A stretch of 64,000 nt of DNA, taken from the NCBI RefSeq assembly GCF_012103215.1, contig NZ_JAAVNE010000018.1, forward strand, positions 34,447 to 98,446, in the 5' to 3' direction. Below the pieces are notes generated by a model. That model had not been told where the DNA came from. It made no database searches and saw only the letters and a list, made by a program, of their open reading frames with translations. This DNA is from Falsiroseomonas selenitidurans (GTDB lineage: Bacteria; Pseudomonadota; Alphaproteobacteria; Acetobacterales; Acetobacteraceae). The position numbers and the translations under genes were made by a program. This document shows positions 35,501-43,399 of the stretch, piece after piece; positions within the stretch are counted from its first letter, which is position 1, and each line of letters opens with the position of its first letter.

Positions 35501-36363
35501 CCCCCATCCAGCGCCGCCAGGCCCTCGGCCTGGATCGCCGCCGCCTGCTGGCCGCTCAGCGCGCCAAGCTGGTTGGCCGACAGCGCCGCGATGGCGGTGG
35601 TGCCGAGGCTGCCGATCTCGGGATTGGAAAAGGCGGCCAGCTGGTCCGGCGCCAGGGCGGCCAGTTGCGTCGTGGCAAGCCCGGCCGCCTGCGTCGCCGT
35701 CAGCGCCGCGGCCTGGCTGCGGCTCAGGCTGGCGATCTGGCTGGTGGCGAGCGCCGCCAGCTGCGCCGTGCCCAGCGCCGCGATGCCGGGCTTGCCGAGC
35801 CCGCCGAGCTGCGTCGTCGTCAGCGCCGCGAGCGCGGTGGTGGACAGCGCCGCCACCTGCGTCGGCGCCAGCGAGGCCATCTGGCCACGCGTCAGCGCCG
35901 CTGCCTGGGCGCTGCCGAATCCGGCCAGGGCGGCGGTGGCCAGCCCGCCGAGGCCCGCCGGCTTCAGCGCCGCCAGCTGTGTCGAGGACAGCGCCGCCAG
36001 CCCGGCCGCGCCCAGCGCCGCCACCTGGCTGGCCGCCATCCCGCCCAGCGCCGCGGTGCCCAGCGCCGCGACCTGGGTGGTGGCGAGCGCCGCCAGCTGC
36101 GTCGTCGCCAGCCCGGCCATCTGCAGGGTGCCGAGCGCGGCCAGCTGGCTGGTCTGCAGCGCCGCCATGTCGTCCTGGTCCAGCGCCGAGAAGGCCTCCC
36201 CCCGCAGCCGCGCCAGCACCTCCGGCCGCAACTGGCCGAGCTGGGTGGCGGTGAGGTTGGCCATCACGCCGGCAAGCTGGCGGGCGCCTGTCGCGGTACT
36301 GCCTGCGGCGATCGGCACGAGGGGACCCTCCCAACGCTGCGTCGCTTCCATTTTCGCGCACAT
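32599..36363 (-). CDS. Giant octapeptide-repeat protein (L-x-T-x-Q-L-A-A), function unknown
   Basis: 1254 residues. From about residue 36 to the last three residues the chain is some 150 tandem octads with consensus L-[AGS]-[TS]-x-[QA]-[LVI]-[AG]-[AG], such as LATTQLAA and LSTAQVAA. A few octads have insertions or losses, and the first and last units are more charged and divergent (LRPEVLAR; FGREQLFA, MSPEQLAA). Ala, Leu, Gly, Thr, Ser and Gln make up nearly everything; charged residues are rare. No signal peptide, membrane helix or known domain is visible. S/T-x-x-Q could cap short helices, so a regular solenoid is plausible. Start at 36363 or 36351; neither has a good ribosome-binding site. 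Confidence 0.85.
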   Translation of the reverse strand: MCAKMEATQRWEGPLVPIAAGSTATGARQLAGVMANLTATQLGQLRPEVLARLRGEAFSALDQDDMAALQTSQLAALGTLQMAGLATTQLAALATTQVAALGTAALGGMAASQVAALGAAGLAALSSTQLAALKPAGLGGLATAALAGFGSAQAAALTRGQMASLAPTQVAALSTTALAALTTTQLGGLGKPGIAALGTAQLAALATSQIASLSRSQAAALTATQAAGLATTQLAALAPDQLAAFSNPEIGSLGTTAIAALSANQLGALSGQQAAAIQAEGLAALDGGRLGALSASAMALLSLAQVQALGTEQAAALTTAQLRGLGAVQAKALSGGQIAALSTTQLAALTPVALAAVDGADFDSLSTTQLAAFGTAQMAALKPAQLAAMGTATLAALPDTGFAALSGSAIGGLTTAQLDALGTTRLAALTTGQAAGLGSAQLASLDQTQLGALGATQIAALSRSAVPGLALAALGSTGLAALGTGQVAALGTAQLAGLSATGLAGLATSQMAALAASAIGALATTQLAALATSQMAALGSAQLGGLGSAQLGGLAATQLAALGSTQVAGLAATALAGLQGAAMQALDVRGLGRLQIMGLGSTQLSALATGQVAALSSTQIAGMDRYQVQALPDGGTAQWGSAQLAALSAAAMAGLETADIAALTTEQAAALKRTQLAALASSQIGTLGATQLAALGTAALGGLGSAQAAALGSTALAGFGTAQWAALPTAALAGLEAPALGALGTEGLAALGGAQVAALSTAQLLAAGSDQITALSTTQLAALTATQLGGLDGSRVAALSTDGLAALSPASIGALSTATTSLWGQAGYAALSTAQVAALSTGVAAGLDATAIGALATTQLAALGSVQLSALSGPALAALTETQIGALGAGGIGGLAVAALGATQIAALGTAQVPGLGSAQLAALSATQTAGLATTQLAALAPAAAAGLVVAGLDAGGIGALGTAQVAALGSAQVAALDSGQVAAMASAQFAALSATAIAGLDLGQASARLPALTTAQMGGLGSAQIASLGTTGLAALAETQVAALSATGLAGLDGAQVAQLGTALQGLSASQLGGLGSTQVAALSTETLAGFSAGQVAGLSYSGVSGLATTQLAALGGAQIAALRPVQLLALGTGQVAALASTQVAALGSAQIAGMAAAQIGALDSGQMAALTGTALAALDAVQVGALSTADVAAITPDAFLGLTPTALQALSSTQLAAVTTGQLAAMRARQAEGFGREQLFAMSPEQLAALYG
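32620..36260. repeat. 24-bp tandem repeat array of the octad protein
   Basis: Units encoding LxTxQLAA recur about every 24 bases over some 3.6 kb. Unlike a young satellite, units differ at many positions while keeping the amino-acid pattern, so most of the array is old and under protein-level constraint. Because a 24-base unit lacking stops repeats in every frame, the opposite strand is also open throughout; those frames are not genes. Confidence 0.85.
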
Positions 36364-36459
36364 CGGCTAATGCTGGGTGAAGATGCGCCCTGGCCCTCGG
36401 CACGCTTGACCAGCCTGGCGGCGAGATGCGAGGTCAGGCGCAACGGCAAGGAGCCGGCT

Positions 36460-37119
36460 ATGCGCACACTCGACATCCTGTCCGACGCGATCTGCCCCTG
36501 GTGCTGGATCGGCAAGCGCAACCTGGAGACGGCGCTGGCCGGGCTGGCCGCGGAAGGGCTGCGCTTCAAGGTCCGCTGGCGCCCCTACCAGCTCAACCCC
36601 GACATGCCGGAGGAAGGCGTGGAACGCGCCGTCTACCGCGCGGCGAAGTTCGGCTCCGCCGAGCGGGGGCGGGAGCTGGATGCACGGGTGGCGGAGGCCG
36701 GGCGCGCCGCCGGGCTGGAATTCCGCCATGATCTGATGCAGCGCACGCCGAATTCGGTCGCCGCCCACCGCGTGGTCCGCATGGCCGCCGAGCAGGGGCT
36801 GCAGGATCCGGTGCTGGAAGCGCTGTTCCGCGGCTATTTCCAGGAAGGCCGCGATGTTGGCGACAAGGTCACGCTGGTGGAGCTGGCAGCCGCCGCGGGG
36901 ATGGACGGCATCGCCGTCGCCCGGATGCTGGAGGGCGACAGCTACCGGGAGGCGGTGCTGAACGAGGACATGGCGGCGCGCAGCGGCGGCATCAACGGCG
37001 TGCCCGCCTTCCTGATGGACCGCCACCTGCTGTTCAGCGGCGCCATGCCGCCGGAGCAGATGGCGGATGCCTTCCGCCAGGCCGACGCCATCCTTTCGGC
37101 GCGCAGCGCGGCGGCGTAA
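36460..37119 (+). CDS. DsbA family oxidoreductase (FrnE-like), cytoplasmic
   Basis: 219 residues from the ATG at 36460, with AAGGAG 7 bases upstream. No signal peptide. The thioredoxin-fold active site is CPWC at residues 12-15 (DAICPWCWIGKRNLE). The YQLNPDMPEEG and RTPNSVAAHRVVRMA segments and the GVPAFLMD cis-Pro motif are typical of FrnE/2-hydroxychromene-2-carboxylate isomerase relatives. It probably handles disulfides or glutathione conjugates. Divergent from the octad protein gene, 96 bases apart. Confidence 0.92.
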   Translation: MRTLDILSDAICPWCWIGKRNLETALAGLAAEGLRFKVRWRPYQLNPDMPEEGVERAVYRAAKFGSAERGRELDARVAEAGRAAGLEFRHDLMQRTPNSVAAHRVVRMAAEQGLQDPVLEALFRGYFQEGRDVGDKVTLVELAAAAGMDGIAVARMLEGDSYREAVLNEDMAARSGGINGVPAFLMDRHLLFSGAMPPEQMADAFRQADAILSARSAAA

Positions 37120-37162
37120 CCTTCCCGCCGGCGCGGCGGATCGGCGCCCGGGGGGTGATGCG

Positions 37163-37720
37163 ATGGAATGGGTGCTGCTCGGGCTCGTCATCCTGCTGCT
37201 GCTGTGGCTGGTCGTGCTCTACAACCGGCTGGTGTCGCTGCGGCAGGCGGTGTCCCAGGCCTGGGCGGATATCGAGGTGCAGCTGAAGCAGCGGCACGAC
37301 CTGATCCCCAACCTGGTGGAAACCGTGAAGGGCTATGCCGCGCATGAAAGCGGCACGCTGGAGGCGGTGATCGCCGCGCGCAACGGTGCGGTGCGGGCGC
37401 AGGGGCCGGAACAGGCCGGCGCCGCGGAAGGCGTGCTGGGCGCCGCCCTCGGCCGGCTGTTCGCCCTGGCCGAGGCCTATCCGGACCTCAAGGCCAATAC
37501 CAACTTCCTGTCCCTGCAGGCCGAGCTTTCGGCGGTGGAGGGCACGCTGGCCGCGGCGCGGCGTTTCTTCAACAGCAGCGTCGCGGAATACAACGCCGCC
37601 ATCCAGTCCATCCCGGCCGTATTCTTCGCCGGCGCCGCCGGCTTCGGGCCGCGCGGCTTCTTCGAACTGGACGAGGGCGAGCGGGCGGCAACGCGCAACG
37701 CGCCGCAGGTGAAGTTCTGA
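37163..37720 (+). CDS. LemA family protein
   Basis: 185 residues from the ATG at 37163. One N-terminal membrane segment (VLLGLVILLLLWLVVLYNRLV) is followed by the LemA core: QAWADIEVQLKQRHDLIPNLVETVKGYAAHE, AYPDLKANTNFLSLQAELSAVE and ARRFFNSSVAEYNAAIQSIP. LemA proteins are often encoded beside HtpX/M48 proteases, as here, and the pair is thought to act in envelope protein quality control. Gap to the protease gene is 17 bases. Confidence 0.93.
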   Translation: MEWVLLGLVILLLLWLVVLYNRLVSLRQAVSQAWADIEVQLKQRHDLIPNLVETVKGYAAHESGTLEAVIAARNGAVRAQGPEQAGAAEGVLGAALGRLFALAEAYPDLKANTNFLSLQAELSAVEGTLAAARRFFNSSVAEYNAAIQSIPAVFFAGAAGFGPRGFFELDEGERAATRNAPQVKF

Positions 37721-37737
37721 GCCGGTAGCCCCCGGCC

Positions 37738-38868
37738 ATGCTGCCAACCCTCGGCCTGCGCACCCATATCTGGAATACCGGCCTGCGCACCCTGCTGCTG
37801 CTGGCCGGCTTCCCGGTGCTGCTGGCGCTGATCGCCTGGGCCGTGGCGCTGCTGCTGGCGGCGGGGCAGGCGGCGGATTTCGCCGAGGGGCTGCTGCTGT
37901 CCCGCGACCTGCTGCCGGTGACGATCCCGATCGCGCTGCTGGTCTCCGCGCTCTGGTTCGGCATTGCCTGGCTGGCCAACCAGCGGATCCTGGACGCGAT
38001 CTCCGGCGCCCGGCCGGTGACGCGCCAGGCGGAACCCGAGTTGTGGCGGATGACGGAGGAACTGGCGATCAGCCGCGGCATGCGCATGCCGCGCCTGGCG
38101 GTGATCGAAACCCCCGCCCGCAACGCCTTCGCCTCCGGCCTCACCCGCGACAAGGGGGCGGTGACGGTGACGCGCGGGCTGCTGGACGCGCTGACGCCGC
38201 GGGAGGTGCGGGCGGTGCTGGCGCATGAACTGACCCATATCCGCAACGGCGACGCCCGGCTGGGCGTGGTGGCCGCGGTCTTCGCCGGCGTGATCTCCAT
38301 GGCGGGGGAGGTGATGTGGCGCGGCGTCGGGCGCGGCGGCTGGCGGCTGCTGCGGCGGGTTCCGCGCGGCAGCGGCTCCTCCGGCAAGGGGCGCGGCGGG
38401 GCGATGCTGCTGGTGCTGCTGGCGCTGGGCGTAGCGGCGCTGGCCTGGGTGCTGTCGCTGGTGCTGCGCCTGGCGCTGTCGCGCAACCGCGAATACCTGG
38501 CCGATGCCGGGGCCGTGGAAATGACGGCGGACCCGGACGCCATGGTGGGCGCGCTGCGCAAGCTGGAAGGCGCGCAGGCGGGGATGGAGGACCTGCCCGG
38601 GCAGGTGCGCGCCCTGCTGCTGCACGATGGCGCCAACAGCCTCGGCCCCGGCTGGTTCGCCACCCATCCACCGATCGCCGCCCGGGTGGCGGCGCTGGTG
38701 CAGCATGCCGGCGCCCGCGACCTGCCGAAGGCGGCGCTGGTGCCCGTTGCCGGGCCGCCGCTCAGCCCGCCAGCAACGCCTTCAGACGGCGCACCGCACT
38801 CCCCGGGGTCGTCACCACCGGCAAGCCCGTGGTGGCGGCAACCGCCGACGCCGCCCGCGCCAGGCTGA
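37738..38868 (+). CDS. M48 family zinc metalloprotease (HtpX-like)
   Basis: 376 residues. Two N-terminal membrane segments (about 17-41 and 60-82), then the zinc motif HELTH at residues 163-167 and the third ligand E252 in NREYLADAGAVEM; a further membrane segment lies between them. The C-terminal 35 residues are Pro/Ser-rich and overlap by 107 bases the end of the convergent racemase gene, so that tail is probably dispensable or recently extended. Works with the LemA protein encoded upstream. Confidence 0.91.
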   Translation: MLPTLGLRTHIWNTGLRTLLLLAGFPVLLALIAWAVALLLAAGQAADFAEGLLLSRDLLPVTIPIALLVSALWFGIAWLANQRILDAISGARPVTRQAEPELWRMTEELAISRGMRMPRLAVIETPARNAFASGLTRDKGAVTVTRGLLDALTPREVRAVLAHELTHIRNGDARLGVVAAVFAGVISMAGEVMWRGVGRGGWRLLRRVPRGSGSSGKGRGGAMLLVLLALGVAALAWVLSLVLRLALSRNREYLADAGAVEMTADPDAMVGALRKLEGAQAGMEDLPGQVRALLLHDGANSLGPGWFATHPPIAARVAALVQHAGARDLPKAALVPVAGPPLSPPATPSDGAPHSPGSSPPASPWWRQPPTPPAPG

Positions 38869-39397
38869 ACTGGCCCAGCAGCACCACGTCGCAGCGCCCG
38901 GCCAGGTGCCGCGTCGCCTCCACCGCCAGCCGGTCATGGGTCGCCACATCCCCGGCATCGAGCGCCGCCAGCGCGCCTTCCGCCAGGCAGGGCACCACCG
39001 CCACCCCGGCGGGGAATTCCGGCGGCATGGAGGCCAGCGTGCCGGGGAAGGTGGCCAGCAGGCCGATCCGCCGGCCAAGCGCGCAGGCTTCCTCGATCGC
39101 CGCCTCGTTCGGCTTCAGCACCGGGATGGGCGCCAGCTCGGCCGCCACCGCCGCGATGCAGGGACCGAAGGCGGAGCAGGAGAACAGCACCCCGTCCGCC
39201 CCCGTGCCGCGCGCATAGCGGCCGAGGGTGAGGAAGCGCTCCGTCATCGCCGGGCCGAGTGCGCCGTCCCGTGCCAGGTCCGCCGAGAGGCTGTCATCCA
39301 GCAGGTTCATCAGCCGCGCTTCCGGCCAGGCCTCGGCGAAGGCGGCCTCGATCGGCGGCGGGGAGTGGCGGAGCGCGTGGATCAGCGCGATGCGCAT
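38762..39397 (-). CDS. Aspartate/glutamate racemase family protein
   Basis: 211 residues from the ATG at 39397 (MRIALIHALRHS). The two catalytic cysteines typical of the superfamily are not in canonical contexts: candidates are FSCSAFGPC near residue 91 and the RCDVVLLGQFS segment, in which a Gln occupies the usual second Cys region. It may therefore be a non-racemase member. Convergent overlap with the M48 gene. The hypothetical exported protein is 5 bases upstream in the same operon. Confidence 0.72.
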   Translation of the reverse strand: MRIALIHALRHSPPPIEAAFAEAWPEARLMNLLDDSLSADLARDGALGPAMTERFLTLGRYARGTGADGVLFSCSAFGPCIAAVAAELAPIPVLKPNEAAIEEACALGRRIGLLATFPGTLASMPPEFPAGVAVVPCLAEGALAALDAGDVATHDRLAVEATRHLAGRCDVVLLGQFSLARAASAVAATTGLPVVTTPGSAVRRLKALLAG

Positions 39398-39402
39398 CGG
39401 CC

Positions 39403-39846
39403 TCAGTTTCCGACGCAGCGCTTGAGCGGGGAGGGGAATTCGGCGCAATCCGGGAAGACGATCTCATCCCCCCGCCGCTCCACCCGCAGGGTGTTCGGCC
39501 CGCCCGGGCAGCCGAAGCCGATATCCGGCGGCATGCGGGAGGCGAGCGGGCCGGAGGGGCCGGCCGCGGGGACGAAGCGGAATTCCAGCACGTCCGGCCC
39601 GGTGGCGACCGTCTCGATCAGCCGCTGGCGATAGGGGACGTCGAAGACCGAGGCGCGCAGCACCACGTCGCGGGTGAAGATGACGGTGGGCTGGCCGGTG
39701 CAGCGCGGGCCGCTGGCCTCCCCGGGCGGGAAGATGCCGCCGGTCCAGGAGCCGAACACCCAGGCATGTGGCGGGTCCGCACGCTGCGCCTCGGCGCCGC
39801 CACTGAGCGCCAGGAGGGCCGCCGCCGCCAGGATCCACCGTCGCAT
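39403..39846 (-). CDS. Exported hypothetical protein
   Basis: 147 residues. The start at 39846 (MRRWILAAAALLALSG) is chosen because AAGGAG lies just before it; an ATG 15 bases upstream overlaps that site. Signal peptide with cleavage near AEA/QR. The mature protein has conserved-looking WVFGSWTGGIFPP and a pair of C-terminal cysteines (FPDCAEFPSPLKRC), suggesting a disulfide. No domain recognised. It precedes the racemase-like gene by 5 bases. Confidence 0.7.
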   Translation of the reverse strand: MRRWILAAAALLALSGGAEAQRADPPHAWVFGSWTGGIFPPGEASGPRCTGQPTVIFTRDVVLRASVFDVPYRQRLIETVATGPDVLEFRFVPAAGPSGPLASRMPPDIGFGCPGGPNTLRVERRGDEIVFPDCAEFPSPLKRCVGN

Positions 39847-39932
39847 GCCGTGCTCCTTCACCGATCAGCGCATGATAGCGCGCGCGGGGGGGCAGCGCCT
39901 ACCATCGCCGCCCGCGCCCGGCTCCGGCCCAG

Positions 39933-40026
39933 GGCCACTGCCGCGGGCAGTCCTGGGCCGCTGCCGCGGGCAGTCCTAGGCCGCTGCCGCGGCGGGCGCC
40001 TAGGCCGCTGCCGCGGCGGGCCGCGG
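39933..40026. repeat. Tandem 23-24-bp repeat at the 3' end of the MFS gene
   Basis: Four units beginning GGCCGCTGCCGCGG (first one GGCCACTG) start at 39933, 39956, 39979 and 40003. The fourth encodes the Ala-rich C-terminus of the transporter; the stop codon falls at the end of the third, and the other two lie beyond it. A local duplication of the gene end is the simplest explanation. Confidence 0.75.
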
Positions 40027-41211
40027 CAAGGGCGGGTCCTTCACGGGAAGGTGAACCAGCGCGGCGAAGGCGGAGGCGCCGACGCCGATCCACCACATCA
40101 GGTCGTAGGAGCCGGTGAGGTCCAGCACCACGCCGCCCATGAAGGCGCCGGTGAAGCCGCCCAGCTGGTGGCCCAGGAAGACCAGCCCGAAGATCGTCGC
40201 CAGCCAGCGCGTGCCGAAATTGCGCGCCACCAGCGCCACCGTCGGCGGCACGGTGGACAGGTACAGGATGCCCATGATGGCGGAGAAGACGAGGACGGAG
40301 GCGGTGGTCTTCTCCACCAGCATGAAGCCGGTAATCAGCACGCCGCGCGCGGCGTAGATGATGACCAGCAATTCCCGCCGCCGCCAGCGCTGCGTCAGCA
40401 CCCCGGCGCCGAGCGAGCCGGCCACGTTGAACAGCCCGATCAGCCCGATCGCCCCGGCGCCCACCGCCACCGGCAGCCCACAATACTGCACGAAGCCCGG
40501 CAGATGCACCGTGAGGAAGGAGATGTGCAGCCCGCAGACGAAGAAGCCGAAGAACAGGAACCAGAAGCTCGGCGTGGCGAAGGCCCGCGCCAGCGCCTGG
40601 CGCGCCGTCTCCTCCCCCTGCGGCGCCTGGCGCGGCCGCGGCGGCTCCGCCAGGGGCAGGGCGAGGGGGATCATCAGCAGCGACACGGCGGCCATCAGCG
40701 CCAGGGTCCATTGCCAGCCCAGCGTGCCGATGCCGAGCCCGGCCAGCGGCACCACCAGGAACTGGCCGAAGGAGGATCCGGCCGTGCCGAGGCCCACGGC
40801 CAGCCCACGCTGGCCCTCGGGCAGCAGCCGCGTCAGCGTCGCGATGATCACCGGCATCCCGGCGGCGGACACCGCCACGCCCATCACCACCCCGGCGAAG
40901 AAGGTGAAGACGCCGAGCGCCGAGGCCAGCAGCATGCCGAGGAGGCCGATAGCATAGAGCGCGGCGCCGCCCATCACCACCACGCGCCCGCCCCAGCGAT
41001 CCGCGATCTGGCCGCAGAAGGGCTGGCTGGCGCCGTTCAGCAGCACCTGCAGCGCAATGGCGAAGGAGAAGCCGGAGGCGGTCCAGACATTCGCCTCCGT
41101 CATCGGCGCCAGGAACAGGCCGAAAGAATTGCGCAGCCCCATGGCGAGCGCGGCGCAGAGCACGCCGCAGCTCATCAGCACGGCGGCGGCGTAAGCGGGG
41201 CGCTGGGCCAT
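40000..41211 (-). CDS. Major facilitator superfamily transporter, OFA/monocarboxylate-like
   Basis: 403 residues with 12 predicted membrane segments in two halves and a central cytoplasmic loop at about 190-215. GLRNSFGLFLAPM, GQIADRWGGRVVVMGG (MFS motif A between helices 2 and 3) and the GTRWLATIFGLVFLGHQLGGFTG segment resemble anion:monocarboxylate carriers. Substrate unknown. It follows the FkbM methyltransferase gene by 19 bases, so they are probably co-transcribed. Confidence 0.9.
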   Translation of the reverse strand: MAQRPAYAAAVLMSCGVLCAALAMGLRNSFGLFLAPMTEANVWTASGFSFAIALQVLLNGASQPFCGQIADRWGGRVVVMGGAALYAIGLLGMLLASALGVFTFFAGVVMGVAVSAAGMPVIIATLTRLLPEGQRGLAVGLGTAGSSFGQFLVVPLAGLGIGTLGWQWTLALMAAVSLLMIPLALPLAEPPRPRQAPQGEETARQALARAFATPSFWFLFFGFFVCGLHISFLTVHLPGFVQYCGLPVAVGAGAIGLIGLFNVAGSLGAGVLTQRWRRRELLVIIYAARGVLITGFMLVEKTTASVLVFSAIMGILYLSTVPPTVALVARNFGTRWLATIFGLVFLGHQLGGFTGAFMGGVVLDLTGSYDLMWWIGVGASAFAALVHLPVKDPPLPRPAAAAA

Positions 41212-41230
41212 GCCGGTGGTTCCCTCGGGT

Positions 41231-42133
41231 TCAGGCCGGGAAGGGATGCTCCCGCGCCGCCAGGATGTTGCGCACGCCAGCGGTCATGTCGGACAGCACC
41301 GCCGCCTCCACCGGCTCCAGCACCGCCTGCGGCCCGATGGCCCAGAAACGAAAGCCCAGTTCGGCGAACAGGTGCACCAGTTCCGCCGCGCTGCTGCCCT
41401 GCGCGGCCAGCATGCCGGGGGCGAATTCGAACATCACCCGGGCGCGGGGAGAGCGGGCCAGCAGGTTCCACATGCCGCGCACAGCCCGGCTTTCGGTCCC
41501 CTCCACGTCGATCTTCATCACGTTCACCTGGAAGGCCGGGTCGGGGAACATGTCGTCCACCGCCACCACGCGGCAGGCGCGGATCTCGTCGCCTTCCGGC
41601 ACATGGCCGGGATTGACCGAGATATGCCCGCCGCCGCCCCAGGCGTAGGAGAACAGCAGCTCCGCCACGCCTTCCTCGGCGCCGACCGCCATGTTGTTCA
41701 CCCGGGCGAAGTCGGCGAAGCCATTGACGGCAAGGGACCGCGCCAGCAGGGCGGCGAAGCGCGGATTGGGCTCGAACGCCTCCACCCGCCCGGTCGGGCC
41801 GGTGGCCAGCGCACCCAGCAGCGAATAGACGCCGAGATGCGCGCCGAGGTCGAGCACCGTATCGCCGGGCTGGATCAGCCGCTGGAACAGGCTGGTGTCG
41901 TCCGGCTCCCACGCCCCGTCCATCAGCAGGTGCGGCGCGATGTCGTTGCCCCGCGTATCGACGAAGATCTTGAGGCGGCCCTGCAGCCGCGCCAGCGCCG
42001 TGTTGTCGCCGAGATAGGCATTCTGCACGAAATAACTCGGGTGGGTGCGGGTGGCGAAGTAGGCGATGCTCTCCTCGAGCCGTCGCTGCATGCGCAGCAG
42101 GCGGCCCGGAAGCGACAGCAGATCACGCAGCAT
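41231..42133 (-). CDS. FkbM family methyltransferase
   Basis: 300 residues from the ATG at 42133, which has a GGAGG-like site 11 bases upstream; an ATG at 42223 would add 30 residues. The FkbM domain has motif I VLDLGAHLGVYSLLGAL, then EAFEPNPRFAALLARSLAVNG, and the signature VMKIDVEGTESRAVRGM. Enzymes of this family O-methylate sugars in antibiotics, glycolipids or polysaccharide caps. The neighbouring second methyltransferase hints at glycan decoration, but no glycosyltransferases are nearby. Confidence 0.86.
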   Translation of the reverse strand: MLRDLLSLPGRLLRMQRRLEESIAYFATRTHPSYFVQNAYLGDNTALARLQGRLKIFVDTRGNDIAPHLLMDGAWEPDDTSLFQRLIQPGDTVLDLGAHLGVYSLLGALATGPTGRVEAFEPNPRFAALLARSLAVNGFADFARVNNMAVGAEEGVAELLFSYAWGGGGHISVNPGHVPEGDEIRACRVVAVDDMFPDPAFQVNVMKIDVEGTESRAVRGMWNLLARSPRARVMFEFAPGMLAAQGSSAAELVHLFAELGFRFWAIGPQAVLEPVEAAVLSDMTAGVRNILAAREHPFPA

Positions 42134-42322
42134 CCGGCAGAAAGCCTCCGATCGGGGCGCGAATCCGGTGCCGGCGGGGTCCAGCACCGCCACCCCGCAC
42201 CGGGCCATTCGACTCTCGCGCATGAGCCGGGCGCAGGGCGTCCTGCGCCTACGCCGGGCTGCTGTAGCCCAGCCTGCCGACAAAAAGAAGGCAGCAGCGA
42301 CGCGCCCGGGTTGCGGCGCGTG

Positions 42323-43399
42323 TCACGCCGCCTTGCGGATCGCCAGCCCGAAGGAGGTGAGGATCAGCGCGCCATGCCGCTGCTTCGGCCGCGGCGGGCC
42401 GTCCGGCTTCACCATCACCTCCGCATCCAGCGGCTCCAGCCCCGGGTGGAAGTTCACCGGCAGGATCTCATGCCCCTGCACCTGCAGCGTGCTGGCCAGC
42501 TGCTCGATGTCGCGCCGGCGCAGCAGCGCCAGCAGCGGGTGGTCCACCGTCGCGACGTCGGAGCGGATGTTCAGCCCGAAGGTGTGCACCGAAAGCCCGC
42601 CCGGCTTCAGCACCCGCAGGCTGTTCTCCAGGAACTCCGTCGCCTTGGCCAGCGAGCCCAGCCGGTCCACGGCGGAGGCCGACCAGCAGAAGTCGAACTG
42701 CCCTTCCAACTCGTCCGGCAGGTGGTTCATGTCGATCGGCCGGTAGCCGACCATCGCCTCGAAATCCTCCAGATGCAGGATCTCGGGGTGAAACAGCGCC
42801 ATGTGCTGCGCCCCGGGCGGCAGCTGCGCGTCGCCATCCTGGTTCGGCGTGTCGCTCGCCAGCACCCGCACCCCGCGGGACGCCAGCAGCGAGGGGATGC
42901 GTTCCCGCCCCACCCCGAAGCCGATGGCGGTCCGGCCCGGCCCGATCAGCCCGGCGGTCGCCAGCATGGAAACGATCCAGACCTGTTCCCAGCTGCGCCG
43001 GGTCCGCGTCGGGCTCATCCCCATGGCCTGGACGATCTCGGCGAAGGCCGCGTCGTCGAATTGCGACATGGTGCAGAACTGGCAGACCGGCTCGTCCAGG
43101 CTGGGCGGCGTGAAGCGGAAGGGAAAGGCCGGGTCGGCCGGCGGGCGCATCAGGAACAGCGGCATGCCGTAGGTCGGCACGCCGTCCACCGCGCTGTCGA
43201 AGAAGTCGAAGAACTCCCAGGTATTGGCGAAGGCGCGCCGCAGCGTCGCCAGGTCCGGCAGGCCGCGATGCGCCTCCACCTCCTCCGGCGAGAAGGGGTC
43301 GCGCCCGATCAGCAGCCGGAAGGCCCAGGCCACCGCCTCGGCGCTCAATGGTTTGCCTGGCTCCAACTGGCCCCAGCCAGCCTGGTCCTGCCCCTGCAT
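42323..43399 (-). CDS. SAM-dependent methyltransferase with an N-terminal helical domain
   Basis: 358 residues from the ATG at 43399, overlapping the bcp stop by one base. The N-terminal 55 residues (AVAWAFRLLIGRDPFSPEEVEAH) resemble the LLGREP-type helical repeat found in glycan-modifying enzymes. The methyltransferase core: TAIGFGVGRERIPSLLASRGVRVLASD, FDFCWSASAVDRLGSL and LKPGGLSVHTF. A Cys pair (CQFCTM) lies before it. Target unknown; probably a cell-surface saccharide. Confidence 0.78.
   Translation of the reverse strand: MQGQDQAGWGQLEPGKPLSAEAVAWAFRLLIGRDPFSPEEVEAHRGLPDLATLRRAFANTWEFFDFFDSAVDGVPTYGMPLFLMRPPADPAFPFRFTPPSLDEPVCQFCTMSQFDDAAFAEIVQAMGMSPTRTRRSWEQVWIVSMLATAGLIGPGRTAIGFGVGRERIPSLLASRGVRVLASDTPNQDGDAQLPPGAQHMALFHPEILHLEDFEAMVGYRPIDMNHLPDELEGQFDFCWSASAVDRLGSLAKATEFLENSLRVLKPGGLSVHTFGLNIRSDVATVDHPLLALLRRRDIEQLASTLQVQGHEILPVNFHPGLEPLDAEVMVKPDGPPRPKQRHGALILTSFGLAIRKAA

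Noticed and set aside
32692..37119. Very long open frame on the plus strand across the octad gene, continuing into the DsbA-like gene
   Set aside because: It is the stop-free antisense of a 24-bp repeat. The translated product is low-complexity Arg/Gln/Gly with no start signal, and only the final part (from 36460) is a real gene.
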